Position numbers and translations under genes: made by a program. 64,000 bases of DNA. It comes from Planctomycetota bacterium (GTDB lineage: Bacteria; Planctomycetota; Phycisphaerae; Phycisphaerales; UBA1924). The notes under the pieces are model-generated. The model had not been told where the DNA came from. It worked only from the letters and a program-made list of their open reading frames with translations, and searched no databases. Location of the stretch: contig CAUJHH010000006.1 of NCBI GenBank assembly GCA_963204725.1, forward strand, positions 1-64,000, written 5' to 3'. Positions 18,849 to 28,846 of the stretch are shown here, one piece after another (positions within the stretch are counted from its first letter, which is position 1; every line of letters begins with the position of its first letter).

Positions 18849-19410
18849 GAACATGATCGCCGAGCCGCGGGTTCTCATCTACGGCATTCTGACGGGACTG
18901 GTCTTTGGCTTTCTGCTCCACAAGGGTGGAGTCACGCGTTACAACGTGATTGTCAATCAGTTCCGTTTCAAGGATCACACGGTGTTGAAGACCATGCTCA
19001 CCGCGATCGTCGTCGGGGCGATTGGTGTGTGGGGCATGATGCAGGCGGGGCTGATCGAGGAGCTGCACGTCAAGGGTGCCGCGCTCGCGATGAACGCCAT
19101 CGGGGGCGGCATCTTCGGCGTCGGCATGGTCATGCTCGGCTACTGCCCGGGCACGGCCTTGGCGGCGCTCGGTTCCGGTAGCCGCGACGCGGGTGTTGGG
19201 ATTGTCGGCATGGTCTTCGGTGCCGCGGCGTACACCGAGGCATATCCGTGGATTTCCAGCCGCCTCGGTCCGATCGGGAACCTGGGCAAGGTGACGTTTG
19301 CGGACCTGCTGCACGTCTCGCCATGGCTCCTGATCGCCGGGCTGGCTGTCGCTGCGGTGTCGCTCTTCGTCGTCTTGGAGAGACTCGGCCCAAGGCCTCG
19401 CACGGATTGA
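18841..19410 (+). CDS. YeeE/YedE-family membrane transporter, second half
   Basis: A 189-residue membrane protein with about five transmembrane segments. It carries the second YeeE signature, GGGIFGVGMVMLGYCPGTAL, whose Cys pairs functionally with the one in the first half in known thiosulfate transporters. It overlaps the upstream half-gene by eight bases, so the two are coupled and expected to form one transporter. No sulfurtransferase or rhodanese lies next to it. Regulation by the preceding ECF sigma factor is possible but unproven. Confidence 0.87.
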   Translation: MFENMIAEPRVLIYGILTGLVFGFLLHKGGVTRYNVIVNQFRFKDHTVLKTMLTAIVVGAIGVWGMMQAGLIEELHVKGAALAMNAIGGGIFGVGMVMLGYCPGTALAALGSGSRDAGVGIVGMVFGAAAYTEAYPWISSRLGPIGNLGKVTFADLLHVSPWLLIAGLAVAAVSLFVVLERLGPRPRTD

Positions 19411-19490
19411 GCGGGTTCGGCTCGCGCGGCTCCTTGGCGACCGTTTCGGGCCGCGTGATGTCCGCCAGACAGTGGGTACCCTCTCACACC

Positions 19491-20279
19491 ATGGCAGACA
19501 CAACACTCTCCAATCGCATCGCCATCGTGACCGGGGCCTCCGCGGGCATCGGCGAGGCCATCGCCCGCGACCTGCACGCCCACGGTGCGTCGATCGTCAT
19601 CAACGCGCGGCGTGCCGAGAAGCTTGAAGCCCTCGCGAAGTCGCTCGGCTCGCGCGTCGCCGTTGTCGCGGGCGACGCAGCGGATGACTCCACCATCAAC
19701 GCCATGCTCGACACGGCGCGCGCGAAGTTTGGCGGCGGCTCGCGCGAGGCCGACCTGGTTGTCATCAACGCCGGGCGCGGGCTGGGCGGCACGGTGATCA
19801 CGTCGGACATCGCCCAGTGGGAAGAGATGCTCCGCACGAACGTGGTCGCAGCGGCGAAGCTCATCAGGGCCGCGGGCCAGCGACTCTTGAAAGAGCAGGA
19901 GGGCAAGCAGGGCGAAGCACTGCTCGATCGGGCACGGGACATCATCGTTCTTGGGTCGACGGTCGGCAGGCACGTCTCGCCCTTCTCCTCCATGTACGGC
20001 GGCACGAAGTTCAATGTCCACGGCATGGTCGAGGGCGTGAGGCGCGAGATCGGCCCGCGCGGCATCCGCGTCTCTCTTGTCGAGCCCGGGTTTGTGGTCT
20101 CTGAGTTTCAGGGCGTCGCCGGGTACGACGACGCGTGGCTCAAGGGCGTGTGGGATCGGATCGGGCCGGTGCTGACTCCGGCCGATGTGGCGAGGGTGGT
20201 GTCGTTCATGGCCTCCCAACCGCCCGCGGTCCATGTCAACGACGTCATGCTGAGGCCGACGAGGCAGGACTATCCGTGA
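19491..20279 (+). CDS. Short-chain dehydrogenase/reductase (SDR)
   Basis: A 262-residue classical SDR. The NAD(P)-binding motif TGASAGIGEAIA is at residues 14-25, followed by INAGRG, the catalytic Ser in VLGSTVGRH, and Tyr and Lys in YGGTKF. The fold is complete; the substrate is unknown. The start at 19491 gives the usual short N-terminus before the first beta strand. Upstream in-frame codons overlap the YeeE gene and add no conserved residues. It converges on the M24 peptidase gene with 30 bases between stops. Confidence 0.9.
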   Translation: MADTTLSNRIAIVTGASAGIGEAIARDLHAHGASIVINARRAEKLEALAKSLGSRVAVVAGDAADDSTINAMLDTARAKFGGGSREADLVVINAGRGLGGTVITSDIAQWEEMLRTNVVAAAKLIRAAGQRLLKEQEGKQGEALLDRARDIIVLGSTVGRHVSPFSSMYGGTKFNVHGMVEGVRREIGPRGIRVSLVEPGFVVSEFQGVAGYDDAWLKGVWDRIGPVLTPADVARVVSFMASQPPAVHVNDVMLRPTRQDYP

Positions 20280-20309
20280 GTGTCCGAGTGTGAGCCGATC
20301 GGCGCCGTG

Positions 20310-21509
20310 TCACGCCAGCGGGATGATCTCTTCCTGCAGCGGGGTCATCGCACGGGGGCCGAGCTCGGGGTCGACAAAGACATCCGCCTCGAGGCGCACG
20401 CCAAAGTCGGAGAAGTAGAGCCCCGGCTCGACCGTGAATCCGACGCCGCTGAGGAGTTCGCGGGTGTCGTGTGTCTCGGTGTTGTCGATGTTGACGCCCA
20501 GGCCGTGGACCTTGGTGCCGCCGGAGAGGCTGTGGCCCGTGCGATGCCGGATACCGGCCGCGAATGGGGATGAGCGCAGCACGACCATCGCGGCGTCATC
20601 GACCTCCCATCCCTGTGCGGGCTTTCCGGACTTCGACCTGGTCTGTGCGAATTCGATCGCGGCACGCTGTGCTCGCTTGACGGTCTCAAAGACATCGCGT
20701 TGGCGCTGGGTCGGTGTGCCGCAACAGCCGACCCAACAGATGTCGCAGAATGGGTTCTCGTTGCCTGGGCGGCGTGCCCAGAGATCGATCAGCACCCAGT
20801 CTCCCCTCTTGATCTCGACACTTGTTTCGCGCGTGAGGTCGAAATGGGGATCACCGGCGTGCCCATTGGCGGCAACGATGGGGCCGTCCGGCGTCTCGAG
20901 CCCGAGGCGTCGGAAGCCCTCGTGTATCCGCTGCAGGGTCATGTACTCTGTGACCGGTCGGCCCGCGGCGAGCGAGTCGCGAATGAACGCGAAGGCGTCG
21001 TCCTTGACCTGCACGACCTCGCGAGCGCTCCGTTCGAAGGTCGCGGCCGCACTCTTGGACCAGCCGGCGATGTTCGCCTGAACGAGATCGGCCGACGAGA
21101 CCACCTCGACACCCAGCGAGCGGATGTGCTCGATCGTCCCGGCGTCGACGATGCCCATGACCGGGAGTTCGCCCATGGGCGAATACTCCATCGCGATGCG
21201 TTTGGACTTTCCGATCGCCTGGCGAAGCGAATCGTGGTATTCGGTCCATGTGAGATACTTCACGACGCGATGCGTGATTCTCTGGAAATACGTTGAGTCG
21301 ATGTGGCTGGTGATGAGGGTTGGCTCGCCCTCGGCGGGGATGAGGAGGTCTACCCGACGCGTGAGGTGGCTGAGCCCGTCGGGAATGATCGCGCCGAGGA
21401 TCGGGTTGGACGAGCGAAAGTCATGGATCAGCCACGCGTCGATGGCGCGGGACTGCATGAACGACTGTGCCGCGTGGAGGTTCATGTCCCATTGTTGCGC
21501 GGAGATCAC
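20310..21509 (-). CDS. M24-family metallopeptidase (Xaa-Pro aminopeptidase-like)
   Basis: A 399-residue creatinase/aminopeptidase-P-fold protein. An N-terminal domain (about 1-170) precedes the pita-bread catalytic domain. The five metal ligands are visible: Asp in VLIDLWAR, Asp in FCDICWVG, His in RTGHSLSGG, Glu in FTVEPGLYF, and Glu in VRLEADVFV. It probably removes N-terminal residues next to proline, but the substrate is not certain. The start is GTG at 21509, three bases after the stop of the YfiH gene; an ATG eight codons downstream (21485) is an alternative. Confidence 0.88.
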   Translation of the reverse strand: MISAQQWDMNLHAAQSFMQSRAIDAWLIHDFRSSNPILGAIIPDGLSHLTRRVDLLIPAEGEPTLITSHIDSTYFQRITHRVVKYLTWTEYHDSLRQAIGKSKRIAMEYSPMGELPVMGIVDAGTIEHIRSLGVEVVSSADLVQANIAGWSKSAAATFERSAREVVQVKDDAFAFIRDSLAAGRPVTEYMTLQRIHEGFRRLGLETPDGPIVAANGHAGDPHFDLTRETSVEIKRGDWVLIDLWARRPGNENPFCDICWVGCCGTPTQRQRDVFETVKRAQRAAIEFAQTRSKSGKPAQGWEVDDAAMVVLRSSPFAAGIRHRTGHSLSGGTKVHGLGVNIDNTETHDTRELLSGVGFTVEPGLYFSDFGVRLEADVFVDPELGPRAMTPLQEEIIPLA

Positions 21510-21512
21510 GGC

Positions 21513-22346
21513 TCAGCCGGGACAGCCGATCATCGCGATCATGCGACCCGTCAGACCCCGATCGCGACGGTGGGAGAAGAACATGGGCATACCGCTCTCC
21601 GGGTCGCGCGTGCTGACGGAGCAGTGGGGGAGAACGTCGACGATCGGCACGCCGGCGCGGGTGAGTTGGTCGCAGAGCGCGCCCTTGAGATCGACAAGGC
21701 ACTTCCCGGAGCGATCGTGCGGCGCCGCGAGCGTCCGCACGTGCGGGGACGCCTCACCGAATGTCCGTTGGAACTCGGCGGCAACCTCCGGACCGACCTC
21801 GAAGGCATCGGCCCCGATGCACGGGCCGATGGAGGCGACGATGTCCGCGCCGGGGTCGCTTGCGAGCGAGCGCATCGCGTCGACTGTTCGCGTTGCGATG
21901 CCGGCGACAACACCACGCCAGCCCGCGTGGGCCACGCCGACGACGCGGCCGTCCCGCGTCGATAAGAGCACCGGGGCGCAATCGGCGGTCCGGATCGCAA
22001 GGACCCGCGTGGGATCGTTCGAGACGAGTGCGTCGGCCTTCGTGTCGTTCCCCTTCCACTCCGGCTCGTGGGAGGGGCCGCCCCGGCGGACAACGCGAAC
22101 CTGATCGCCGTGGACCTGATAGACCTGCACGACCTCGCGTCGGGGCGTGCCGATCGCGTCGAGCACGGCACGGGTGTTCGCATGGATGTTCGTGGCGGGG
22201 TCGCGACCGCTGCTTGCGATGTCACCCGGGTTGCCGAAGTTGAGCGAGGAAAAGGGGCCGACGGAATAGCCGCCGAAGCGCGTCGAGAACGCGTGGGGGA
22301 CGCGTAGCGCGTTCAGCGCATCGGAATGGAGCAGCACCGGGCGCAT
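21513..22346 (-). CDS. YfiH/PgeF-family laccase-domain protein (multicopper oxidoreductase-like)
   Basis: A 277-residue single-domain protein of the Cu-oxidase_4/YfiH family. Metal-site segments are VYQVHGDQV, RTADCAPVLL and VAHAGWRGVVAGI. Members have been described as polyphenol oxidases, as purine-nucleoside-cleaving enzymes and as peptidoglycan-editing factors, so the in vivo reaction is unsettled. It is coupled to the M24 peptidase gene downstream (three bases). A TACCGT hexamer lies five bases before the ATG. Confidence 0.9.
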   Translation of the reverse strand: MRPVLLHSDALNALRVPHAFSTRFGGYSVGPFSSLNFGNPGDIASSGRDPATNIHANTRAVLDAIGTPRREVVQVYQVHGDQVRVVRRGGPSHEPEWKGNDTKADALVSNDPTRVLAIRTADCAPVLLSTRDGRVVGVAHAGWRGVVAGIATRTVDAMRSLASDPGADIVASIGPCIGADAFEVGPEVAAEFQRTFGEASPHVRTLAAPHDRSGKCLVDLKGALCDQLTRAGVPIVDVLPHCSVSTRDPESGMPMFFSHRRDRGLTGRMIAMIGCPG

Positions 22347-22389
22347 GCACCACGGTACGCTGGAAGGGGACTGCTGGTCTGTGAATGCA

Positions 22390-22974
22390 TTACCGGCGAC
22401 GGCGGATCGCGGCGAGGCCGATGAGCGCGAAGAGCGAACCGGGGGCAGGGACCGTCCAGTGGATCACACCGATGGCGTCGAGGTCGAAGCCGTTGGTACC
22501 GCTTGCGGGACCGGTGCCAAGGCCCTGGATCTTGACGTACTTGGCCTCAGCGAGGCCGGTGCCCGCGAGGTCGAACGACTTGCGGTGGGTCGCCCGGTTG
22601 TGGCGTTCATCGCCGACGATGTTGACGGCTTCGGCCATCGTCGCCTTGACGGAGAACCACTCGCGGCGATCCTCGGAGACGAGCACATCGACGAGCGCGA
22701 ACTCGACGGCGCCAAAGTCGGCTTCGTAGACATTGAGATCGGGGCCCGGAAGGTCCAGCACACGCCATGCGCCGAGCGTGTAGATGACGAAGTCCTCGCC
22801 AAGACCGAAGTAACGGTCGTCGGGAGCGTCCAGCACCACGGTCGGGTCGTTCACTGTTTCTGGCGCGGTCAGCAGAAACTCCGGGAAGTATCCGATCGGC
22901 TCGGCACCCAATGACACTGCGGCCCAGAGGGATGAGCCACAGACAGCAACTGCGATCACACGAACATCGAACAC
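22390..22974 (-). CDS. Secreted protein with PEP-CTERM-like (VPAPG) sorting tail
   Basis: A 194-residue protein. Residues 1-24 form a signal peptide (VAVCGSSLWAAVSLGA). The body is probably beta-rich (EDFVIYTLGAWRVLDLPG, EWFSVKATMAEAVNIVG, KYVKIQGLGTG) and looks like a small sugar-binding or coagulation-factor-like sandwich, but I cannot name the family. The C-terminus is TVPAPGSLFALIGLAAIRRRR, a PEP-CTERM-type tail with Pro-Ala-Pro instead of Pro-Glu-Pro. It should be exported and processed by an exosortase-type system that is not in the window. It is divergent from atpD. Confidence 0.78.
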   Translation of the reverse strand: MFDVRVIAVAVCGSSLWAAVSLGAEPIGYFPEFLLTAPETVNDPTVVLDAPDDRYFGLGEDFVIYTLGAWRVLDLPGPDLNVYEADFGAVEFALVDVLVSEDRREWFSVKATMAEAVNIVGDERHNRATHRKSFDLAGTGLAEAKYVKIQGLGTGPASGTNGFDLDAIGVIHWTVPAPGSLFALIGLAAIRRRR

Positions 22975-24756
<1,782 letters not shown>

Positions 24757-24807
24757 GCCGGGAGTGACCACAAGTCACGCGCTCACGAACTCATGTTGAT
24801 GCGAACA

Positions 24808-24836
24808 GGGCCCCATGCGAACGCATGGGGCCCTTG
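24808..24836 (+). terminator. Terminator hairpin after atpD
   Basis: A perfect inverted repeat, GGGCCCCATGCG (24808-24819) and CGCATGGGGCCC (24822-24833), is followed by TTGT. The stem is very stable but the U-run is short. It lies 51 bases after the atpD stop. Confidence 0.7.
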
Positions 24837-24865
24837 TCATATCCGCACAGACGCCAACGAACAGC

Positions 24866-24900
24866 GAACGCCCCATCGGCATGCCGCCGACGGGGCGTTC
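24866..24900 (-). terminator. Second hairpin between convergent genes
   Basis: GAACGCCCCATCGG (24866-24879) pairs with CCGACGGGGCGTTC (24887-24900) with a single A-C mismatch and a 7-base loop. On the minus strand it lies 30 bases after the stop of the secreted-protein gene at 24931 and is followed by GCTGTTCGTT. It probably terminates that gene. Confidence 0.6.
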
Positions 24901-24930
24901 GTCCACTCACACACGTGCGTCGCCGATGGC

Positions 24931-25692
24931 TCAGGATCGCCGGCGTCGCGATGTCGCGAGCACGCCGAAGAGGCCGAGCAATGCGGTCGCGGGTGCCGGC
25001 ACGACGTACTCGTATGTCACGGTGATCGTCCCGCTCTGGATCAGGCTGTCGAGCGTCACGAAGAACCCGTAGTACGGATCTTCCCAAGGGTTGAACGGTC
25101 CGTCCGGCGGATTGTTCGGATCGACCACCCAGTTCGGATCGTTGATCCACCCGCCGAACATCTCGCTGTAGCCGCTGAAATACGTATCGAGCGAGCCCGT
25201 CCCCGTGAACGTCTCCAGCATGTCTCGTCCGAAGGCGTCGGTTCTGTCCCACCAAGCGTCGAAGGTGAAAACGCCGGTCTCGACGGAGCCGAAGTGCGTA
25301 TCCGGACCGCCGCCGTTGTACCCGTCGGAGATCCCGAGATCGCCCGTGATCCCGCCCTCATATGCCGCGCCCGGTCCGATGAACGGGGGGTTCGGATCGT
25401 TGTCGATCAGTCCAAACTGATGCAATGAGTTGTACGCGATGTCGAGGAACCAGTCCCCCGAAGCCACGGCGGTGTACCCGTTGCTCTCTAAGTGGAAGCC
25501 GATGGAGATCGACTGCTCGTACGAGAGCGACATCCCCGTGAGCTTTCGCGCGCCGCCGAGGGTGTCGAACTTCTGGAAGGTGACGACTTCGCCGTCAAAG
25601 CCGTGGCTGAAGCCCACGCTGTGCGTGAGGGTGTCCGCGAACGCTGCGGAAGCGGTCGCCATTGCCAACAGAATCGGAAGCGTGTGTTTCAT
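24931..25692 (-). CDS. Secreted protein with PEP-CTERM-like (VPAPA) sorting tail
   Basis: A 253-residue protein. It has a signal peptide (LPILLAMATASAAFA, cleavage near residue 19) and an aromatic and Gly/Asp-rich body without a recognised domain. The C-terminal tail VVPAPATALLGLFGVLA plus an Arg cluster is PEP-CTERM-like. The start at 25692 is preferred because the upstream extension would run past a near-consensus promoter whose transcript begins between the two candidate starts. Function unknown; probably an exported surface or matrix protein. Confidence 0.8.
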   Translation of the reverse strand: MKHTLPILLAMATASAAFADTLTHSVGFSHGFDGEVVTFQKFDTLGGARKLTGMSLSYEQSISIGFHLESNGYTAVASGDWFLDIAYNSLHQFGLIDNDPNPPFIGPGAAYEGGITGDLGISDGYNGGGPDTHFGSVETGVFTFDAWWDRTDAFGRDMLETFTGTGSLDTYFSGYSEMFGGWINDPNWVVDPNNPPDGPFNPWEDPYYGFFVTLDSLIQSGTITVTYEYVVPAPATALLGLFGVLATSRRRRS

Positions 25693-25736
25693 CTTGATGC
25701 TCCATTCGCCCACGGTGACCCGTGTCTGCGGCAATC

Positions 25737-25765
25737 AAATTAGAGCGTGATGGAACCGTTGTCAA
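25737..25765 (-). promoter_or_regulatory. Strong sigma-70-type promoter for the secreted-protein gene
   Basis: On the minus strand TTGACA (25765-25760) and TAATTT (25742-25737) are separated by exactly 17 bases. The -35 is perfect consensus. Transcription would start near 25730, giving a leader of about 38 bases. Confidence 0.75.
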
Positions 25766-25814
25766 GAGTATCTCTGGAGAATTGTGAATCTGCAAAGAAT
25801 CTCTAAACACCACC

Positions 25815-25843
25815 TTGGATACCCGACTTGTTCGGTGTACACT
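25815..25843 (+). promoter_or_regulatory. Promoter with predicted start at the ATG (leaderless)
   Basis: TTGGAT and TACACT are separated by exactly 17 bases, and TACACT ends six bases before the ATG at 25850. The expected transcription start therefore coincides with the start codon, and no ribosome-binding sequence is present. Confidence 0.65.
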
Positions 25844-25849
25844 CGTTTC

Positions 25850-27046
25850 ATGCCCACCGCGACCCCTCCCCAGCCGGTCACCGCGGCGACTCAACGCCTC
25901 AGTGACGCCCAGACCGCGATGCGAGCGCTTCTCGATGGTGCCGGTCTCCGGGATGCGAAGGCGGCGGACGTCGGACGGGCGTTGGGCCTCGACAAGTCAC
26001 TCGCGTGGAAGGTTGCGCGGTTCGTCAGAGACCACGACCCATCGCACGCTGCGCGGCACATGCCCGGCAGCGGTGGCGTGGACATCGTGCTTCGTGCCGC
26101 GGGCGCCAGGGGCGTCGGCGATGACCGCATCGCCGCCGTGCGCGAGGCGGATCGGGCCTTGCGGGAGTTTGTCGAGCAGCACGCGGGTGACCGTCGCTCG
26201 TTCGAGGCGATGTTCGCTGCGGGCGGGCGCACCGGCGGGCTTGAGCTTGATGTCCGGCGCGAGCTATTCCGCGCGGGATCCGGGGCATGGGGCGTTCGGG
26301 CACGCACGCAGTTCCTCACGCTCGCGCTCCGGCCCTCGTTGACCGACGCGGGATCGATCGATTTCGTGAAGGTCGGCGGCTTTGTCGAGCTTGAGCGACT
26401 CCGAGAGGACGTTCCCTGGATCATCTCACGCCTGACCTTGAACGACGACGCTGGACGTCCGGTGAATCAGGTGACACGCGAGCCGCTCGAGCCGGGGATG
26501 GAAGATGGCATGGCGCTGATGACACGCCACTGCTCGCATCCCATTCCGAGAATCCGCCGCTTCACGGAGCGAGGCTGCATGTACGACGAGCTTGCGCCTG
26601 GCGACGTCGGTCGGCGCGGAGCGATCACGGTGGTCATGGGCGAGAAGTACCTTGCCGCGGCCTCGCACGTGCGTGGACCGAGCAACGAATGGGCTGTCTA
26701 TCCGCTGACGGTGCGCACGCCTGTAGAGGGATTGCAGTTCGATCTCATGCTGCACCCGGATCTCGCGCACTTCGGGCCGGCGCGTGTCGCAAAGCGAGGG
26801 CTCCTCGAGGATCGGCCCCGCCCACAGGGCGGTCTGATGAAACTCGACACCGAAGCGGCGGCTTCGCTGCGCTTTCCAGTTGAACCCGGCGTGTCGCGAG
26901 TTCCCCGATACGGCGAACTGATCGCAGAGGCGTTCGAGCGCGCGGGGTGGAATGACACCGATGGCTATCGAACTTTCCGCGCTGATCTGGACTTTCCGCT
27001 GATTCCGTCGGAGATCACGCTGATGTGCGAGATTGGTGCGAGCTGA
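25850..27046 (+). CDS. Unknown protein with an N-terminal helix-turn-helix
   Basis: A 398-residue protein I do not recognise. Residues about 15-60 look like a helix-turn-helix (AADVGRALGLDKSLAWKVARFV), which suggests DNA binding. The next 100 residues are helical and charged. The C-terminal half (about 180-398) is a mixed alpha/beta region with a Cys/His-containing segment (LMTRHCSHPIPRIRRF). Neither a membrane segment nor a signal peptide is seen. It could be a transcription factor with a ligand-binding C-terminal domain. The ATG at 25850 is chosen from the promoter position. It stands alone between the divergent secreted-protein gene and the convergent pyrD. Confidence 0.65.
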   Translation: MPTATPPQPVTAATQRLSDAQTAMRALLDGAGLRDAKAADVGRALGLDKSLAWKVARFVRDHDPSHAARHMPGSGGVDIVLRAAGARGVGDDRIAAVREADRALREFVEQHAGDRRSFEAMFAAGGRTGGLELDVRRELFRAGSGAWGVRARTQFLTLALRPSLTDAGSIDFVKVGGFVELERLREDVPWIISRLTLNDDAGRPVNQVTREPLEPGMEDGMALMTRHCSHPIPRIRRFTERGCMYDELAPGDVGRRGAITVVMGEKYLAAASHVRGPSNEWAVYPLTVRTPVEGLQFDLMLHPDLAHFGPARVAKRGLLEDRPRPQGGLMKLDTEAAASLRFPVEPGVSRVPRYGELIAEAFERAGWNDTDGYRTFRADLDFPLIPSEITLMCEIGAS

Positions 27047-27101
27047 GGTTGAATGCAGCGAGACATGTGCCGAGGATGTGGCCGTACGCCGAACGCGTTC
27101 T

Positions 27102-28091
27102 TTAGGCGTGCAGGCCACCCACGAGCTCCCGGATGTTCGAGACGCGCTGGCGTGTGGCCCATGCCGCAAGGCCCTTGGCGACTTTGGTGGGGCTCTTTGG
27201 ATCGACGAAGAGCGAGGTTCCCATGCCGACGGCGGTTGCGCCCGCGAGAATGAACTCCGCGGCGTGCTCCCAGCGCATCACTCCACCGAGTCCGATGATG
27301 GGCACGCCGGCGGGTTTGGCGACCTCTTTGTGGACCATGTGGACGAGTCGGACCGCAACCGGATGGAGCGCGGGGCCGGAGAGCCCACCGGTCGTGTTGC
27401 TAAGGCGGGGCTTGCGCGACTCGACGTCGATGGCCATCGCGGGGATGGTGTTGGAGATGCAGAGGATGTCCGCGCCGGGTCGGAAGTTCGGGCCAGCGGG
27501 ACTTCCCCGGCCTTCGATCGCGGCTCGCGCGACATCCAGCATGGGGCCGAAGACGAGCGGCGAGAGTTTCACGATCATGCGTGTGGAGGTGAGGGTTGAG
27601 CGCAGGGCCCCGATCAGGTCCCGGAGCATCTCGGGCGACTCGCCGAAGCTGGTGCCTGTGTGGACGTTGGGGCAGGAGACGTTGATCTCGACCGCGCCGA
27701 GGGCCTCAATCCGATTCATCGCTTCGGCGACGGCGAGGTAGTCTTCGATCGAGAATCCGGAGACGGAACCGATCGGGAGCAGGCCGATAGCGTCGGCGCG
27801 GGACTTGATAGTCGGAGCCAGTTCTTTCTGCCAGGCCTCGACGCCCATGTTGGCGAGGCCAACCGCGTTGAGCATGCCCGCATCGCTCTCGATGATCCTC
27901 CAGGTCTCGTGGCCTTCGCGGGGGAGCCGTGTGATCGACTTGCCGACGACCGCGCCCACCTTGCCGAGGTCAACGACATCCTGGAACTCGTCGAGGTAGC
28001 CCGCTGTGCCCGCGGCGAGGACGACCGGGTTGCGCAGGGAGAGGCCCGCGAGATCGGTCAGCAGGATCGGGTCGGTCGCGCCGGAGGGCAT
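27102..28091 (-). CDS. pyrD: Dihydroorotate dehydrogenase, class 1 (1B-like catalytic subunit)
   Basis: A 329-residue FMN enzyme that oxidises dihydroorotate to orotate in pyrimidine synthesis. The class 1 catalytic base Cys140 is in INVSCPNVHTG. Other signatures are the FMN-contacting KSITRLPREG, LSGPALHPVAVRLV, GLGGVMRWEHAAEFILAGA and VGMGTSLF. Class 1B enzymes usually pair with the electron-transfer subunit PyrK, which is not adjacent; whether this enzyme is 1A or 1B cannot be settled here. A -10-like TACGCT ends six bases before the ATG. It is divergent from the TPR-YggX gene. Confidence 0.92.
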   Translation of the reverse strand: MPSGATDPILLTDLAGLSLRNPVVLAAGTAGYLDEFQDVVDLGKVGAVVGKSITRLPREGHETWRIIESDAGMLNAVGLANMGVEAWQKELAPTIKSRADAIGLLPIGSVSGFSIEDYLAVAEAMNRIEALGAVEINVSCPNVHTGTSFGESPEMLRDLIGALRSTLTSTRMIVKLSPLVFGPMLDVARAAIEGRGSPAGPNFRPGADILCISNTIPAMAIDVESRKPRLSNTTGGLSGPALHPVAVRLVHMVHKEVAKPAGVPIIGLGGVMRWEHAAEFILAGATAVGMGTSLFVDPKSPTKVAKGLAAWATRQRVSNIRELVGGLHA

Positions 28092-28097
28092 CGGGGA

Positions 28098-28103
28098 AGC
28101 GTA
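28098..28103 (-). promoter_or_regulatory. -10-like hexamer, leaderless pyrD promoter candidate
   Basis: On the minus strand TACGCT ends exactly six bases before the pyrD ATG. No -35 is evident. The same TACGCT-N6-ATG arrangement occurs at 63818. Confidence 0.45.
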
Positions 28104-28168
28104 AGCAGGGCGGAACCCGCGTGACCGCCCCTAGCATCGAATCGGACACAGCACACACGGAGAACTCG

Positions 28169-28792
28169 ATGGACCTTGCCGCACGAATCGCACAGTTTGA
28201 GAACATGGTCCAGGCCGATCCTGAGAACGACATGGCGCACTTCTCTCTGGGGAGCGCGTACGCACAAGCCGAGCGCCACGCGGAGGCGGCGGAGAGCTTC
28301 CGCCGTTGCATCGCCCTCAACCCGATGATGAGCAAGGCGTATCAGCTCGGCGGGGATGCGCTGATCAAGGCGGGGCGAGAGGATGAAGCGGGGGACCTGT
28401 TGACCAAGGGGTATGTGGCGGCGGCGGGGCGCGGGGACCTTCTGCCGAAGAACGCGATCGGGGAGTTGCTGAAGCAGATCGGCAAGTCGGTTCCCGAGGT
28501 GGCAGCGCCGGCACCGGCGAAGGCGGCGGGGCCGGAGGGATCGTTCGTGTGCAAACGGACGGGGAAGCCGGGTCACAAGATGTCGCGGCCACCCTTCAAG
28601 GGGTCGGTCGGCCAGTGGATCTACGAGAACATCTCAAGGGAGACGTTCGATCTGTGGATCGGGCAGGGGACGAAGGTGATCAACGAGCTTCGGCTCGATC
28701 TGTCGCGCGACGAGGACAACGAGACCTACGACCGCCACATGCGCGAGTACCTCGGGATCGATGAGGAAGTGCTGGCGACGCTCAATCGCTAG
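28169..28792 (+). CDS. TPR domain fused to a YggX-like Fe(II)-trafficking domain
   Basis: A 207-residue protein with two parts. Residues about 20-85 hold two tetratricopeptide-like repeats (AHFSLGSAYAQAERHAEA, AYQLGGDALIKAGREDEA). An Ala/Pro linker (111-123) follows. Residues about 126-197 match the small protein YggX: the N-terminal Cys (FVCKRTG, Cys128), GQWIYENISRETFDLWIGQG, and KVINELRLDLSR. YggX is normally a free protein of about 90 residues linked to iron handling and protection of Fe-S clusters. ATG at 28169 is preferred (GGAG six bases upstream); a GTG at 28121 would add 16 unconserved residues. Fusion to TPRs suggests recruitment to a partner protein; that is inference. Confidence 0.82.
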   Translation: MDLAARIAQFENMVQADPENDMAHFSLGSAYAQAERHAEAAESFRRCIALNPMMSKAYQLGGDALIKAGREDEAGDLLTKGYVAAAGRGDLLPKNAIGELLKQIGKSVPEVAAPAPAKAAGPEGSFVCKRTGKPGHKMSRPPFKGSVGQWIYENISRETFDLWIGQGTKVINELRLDLSRDEDNETYDRHMREYLGIDEEVLATLNR

Positions 28793-28846
28793 CGAGCGCG
28801 GGCGGTGTGGCTCTTGAGAATTGACAGCGGAGGAACGCTTCGTGAG

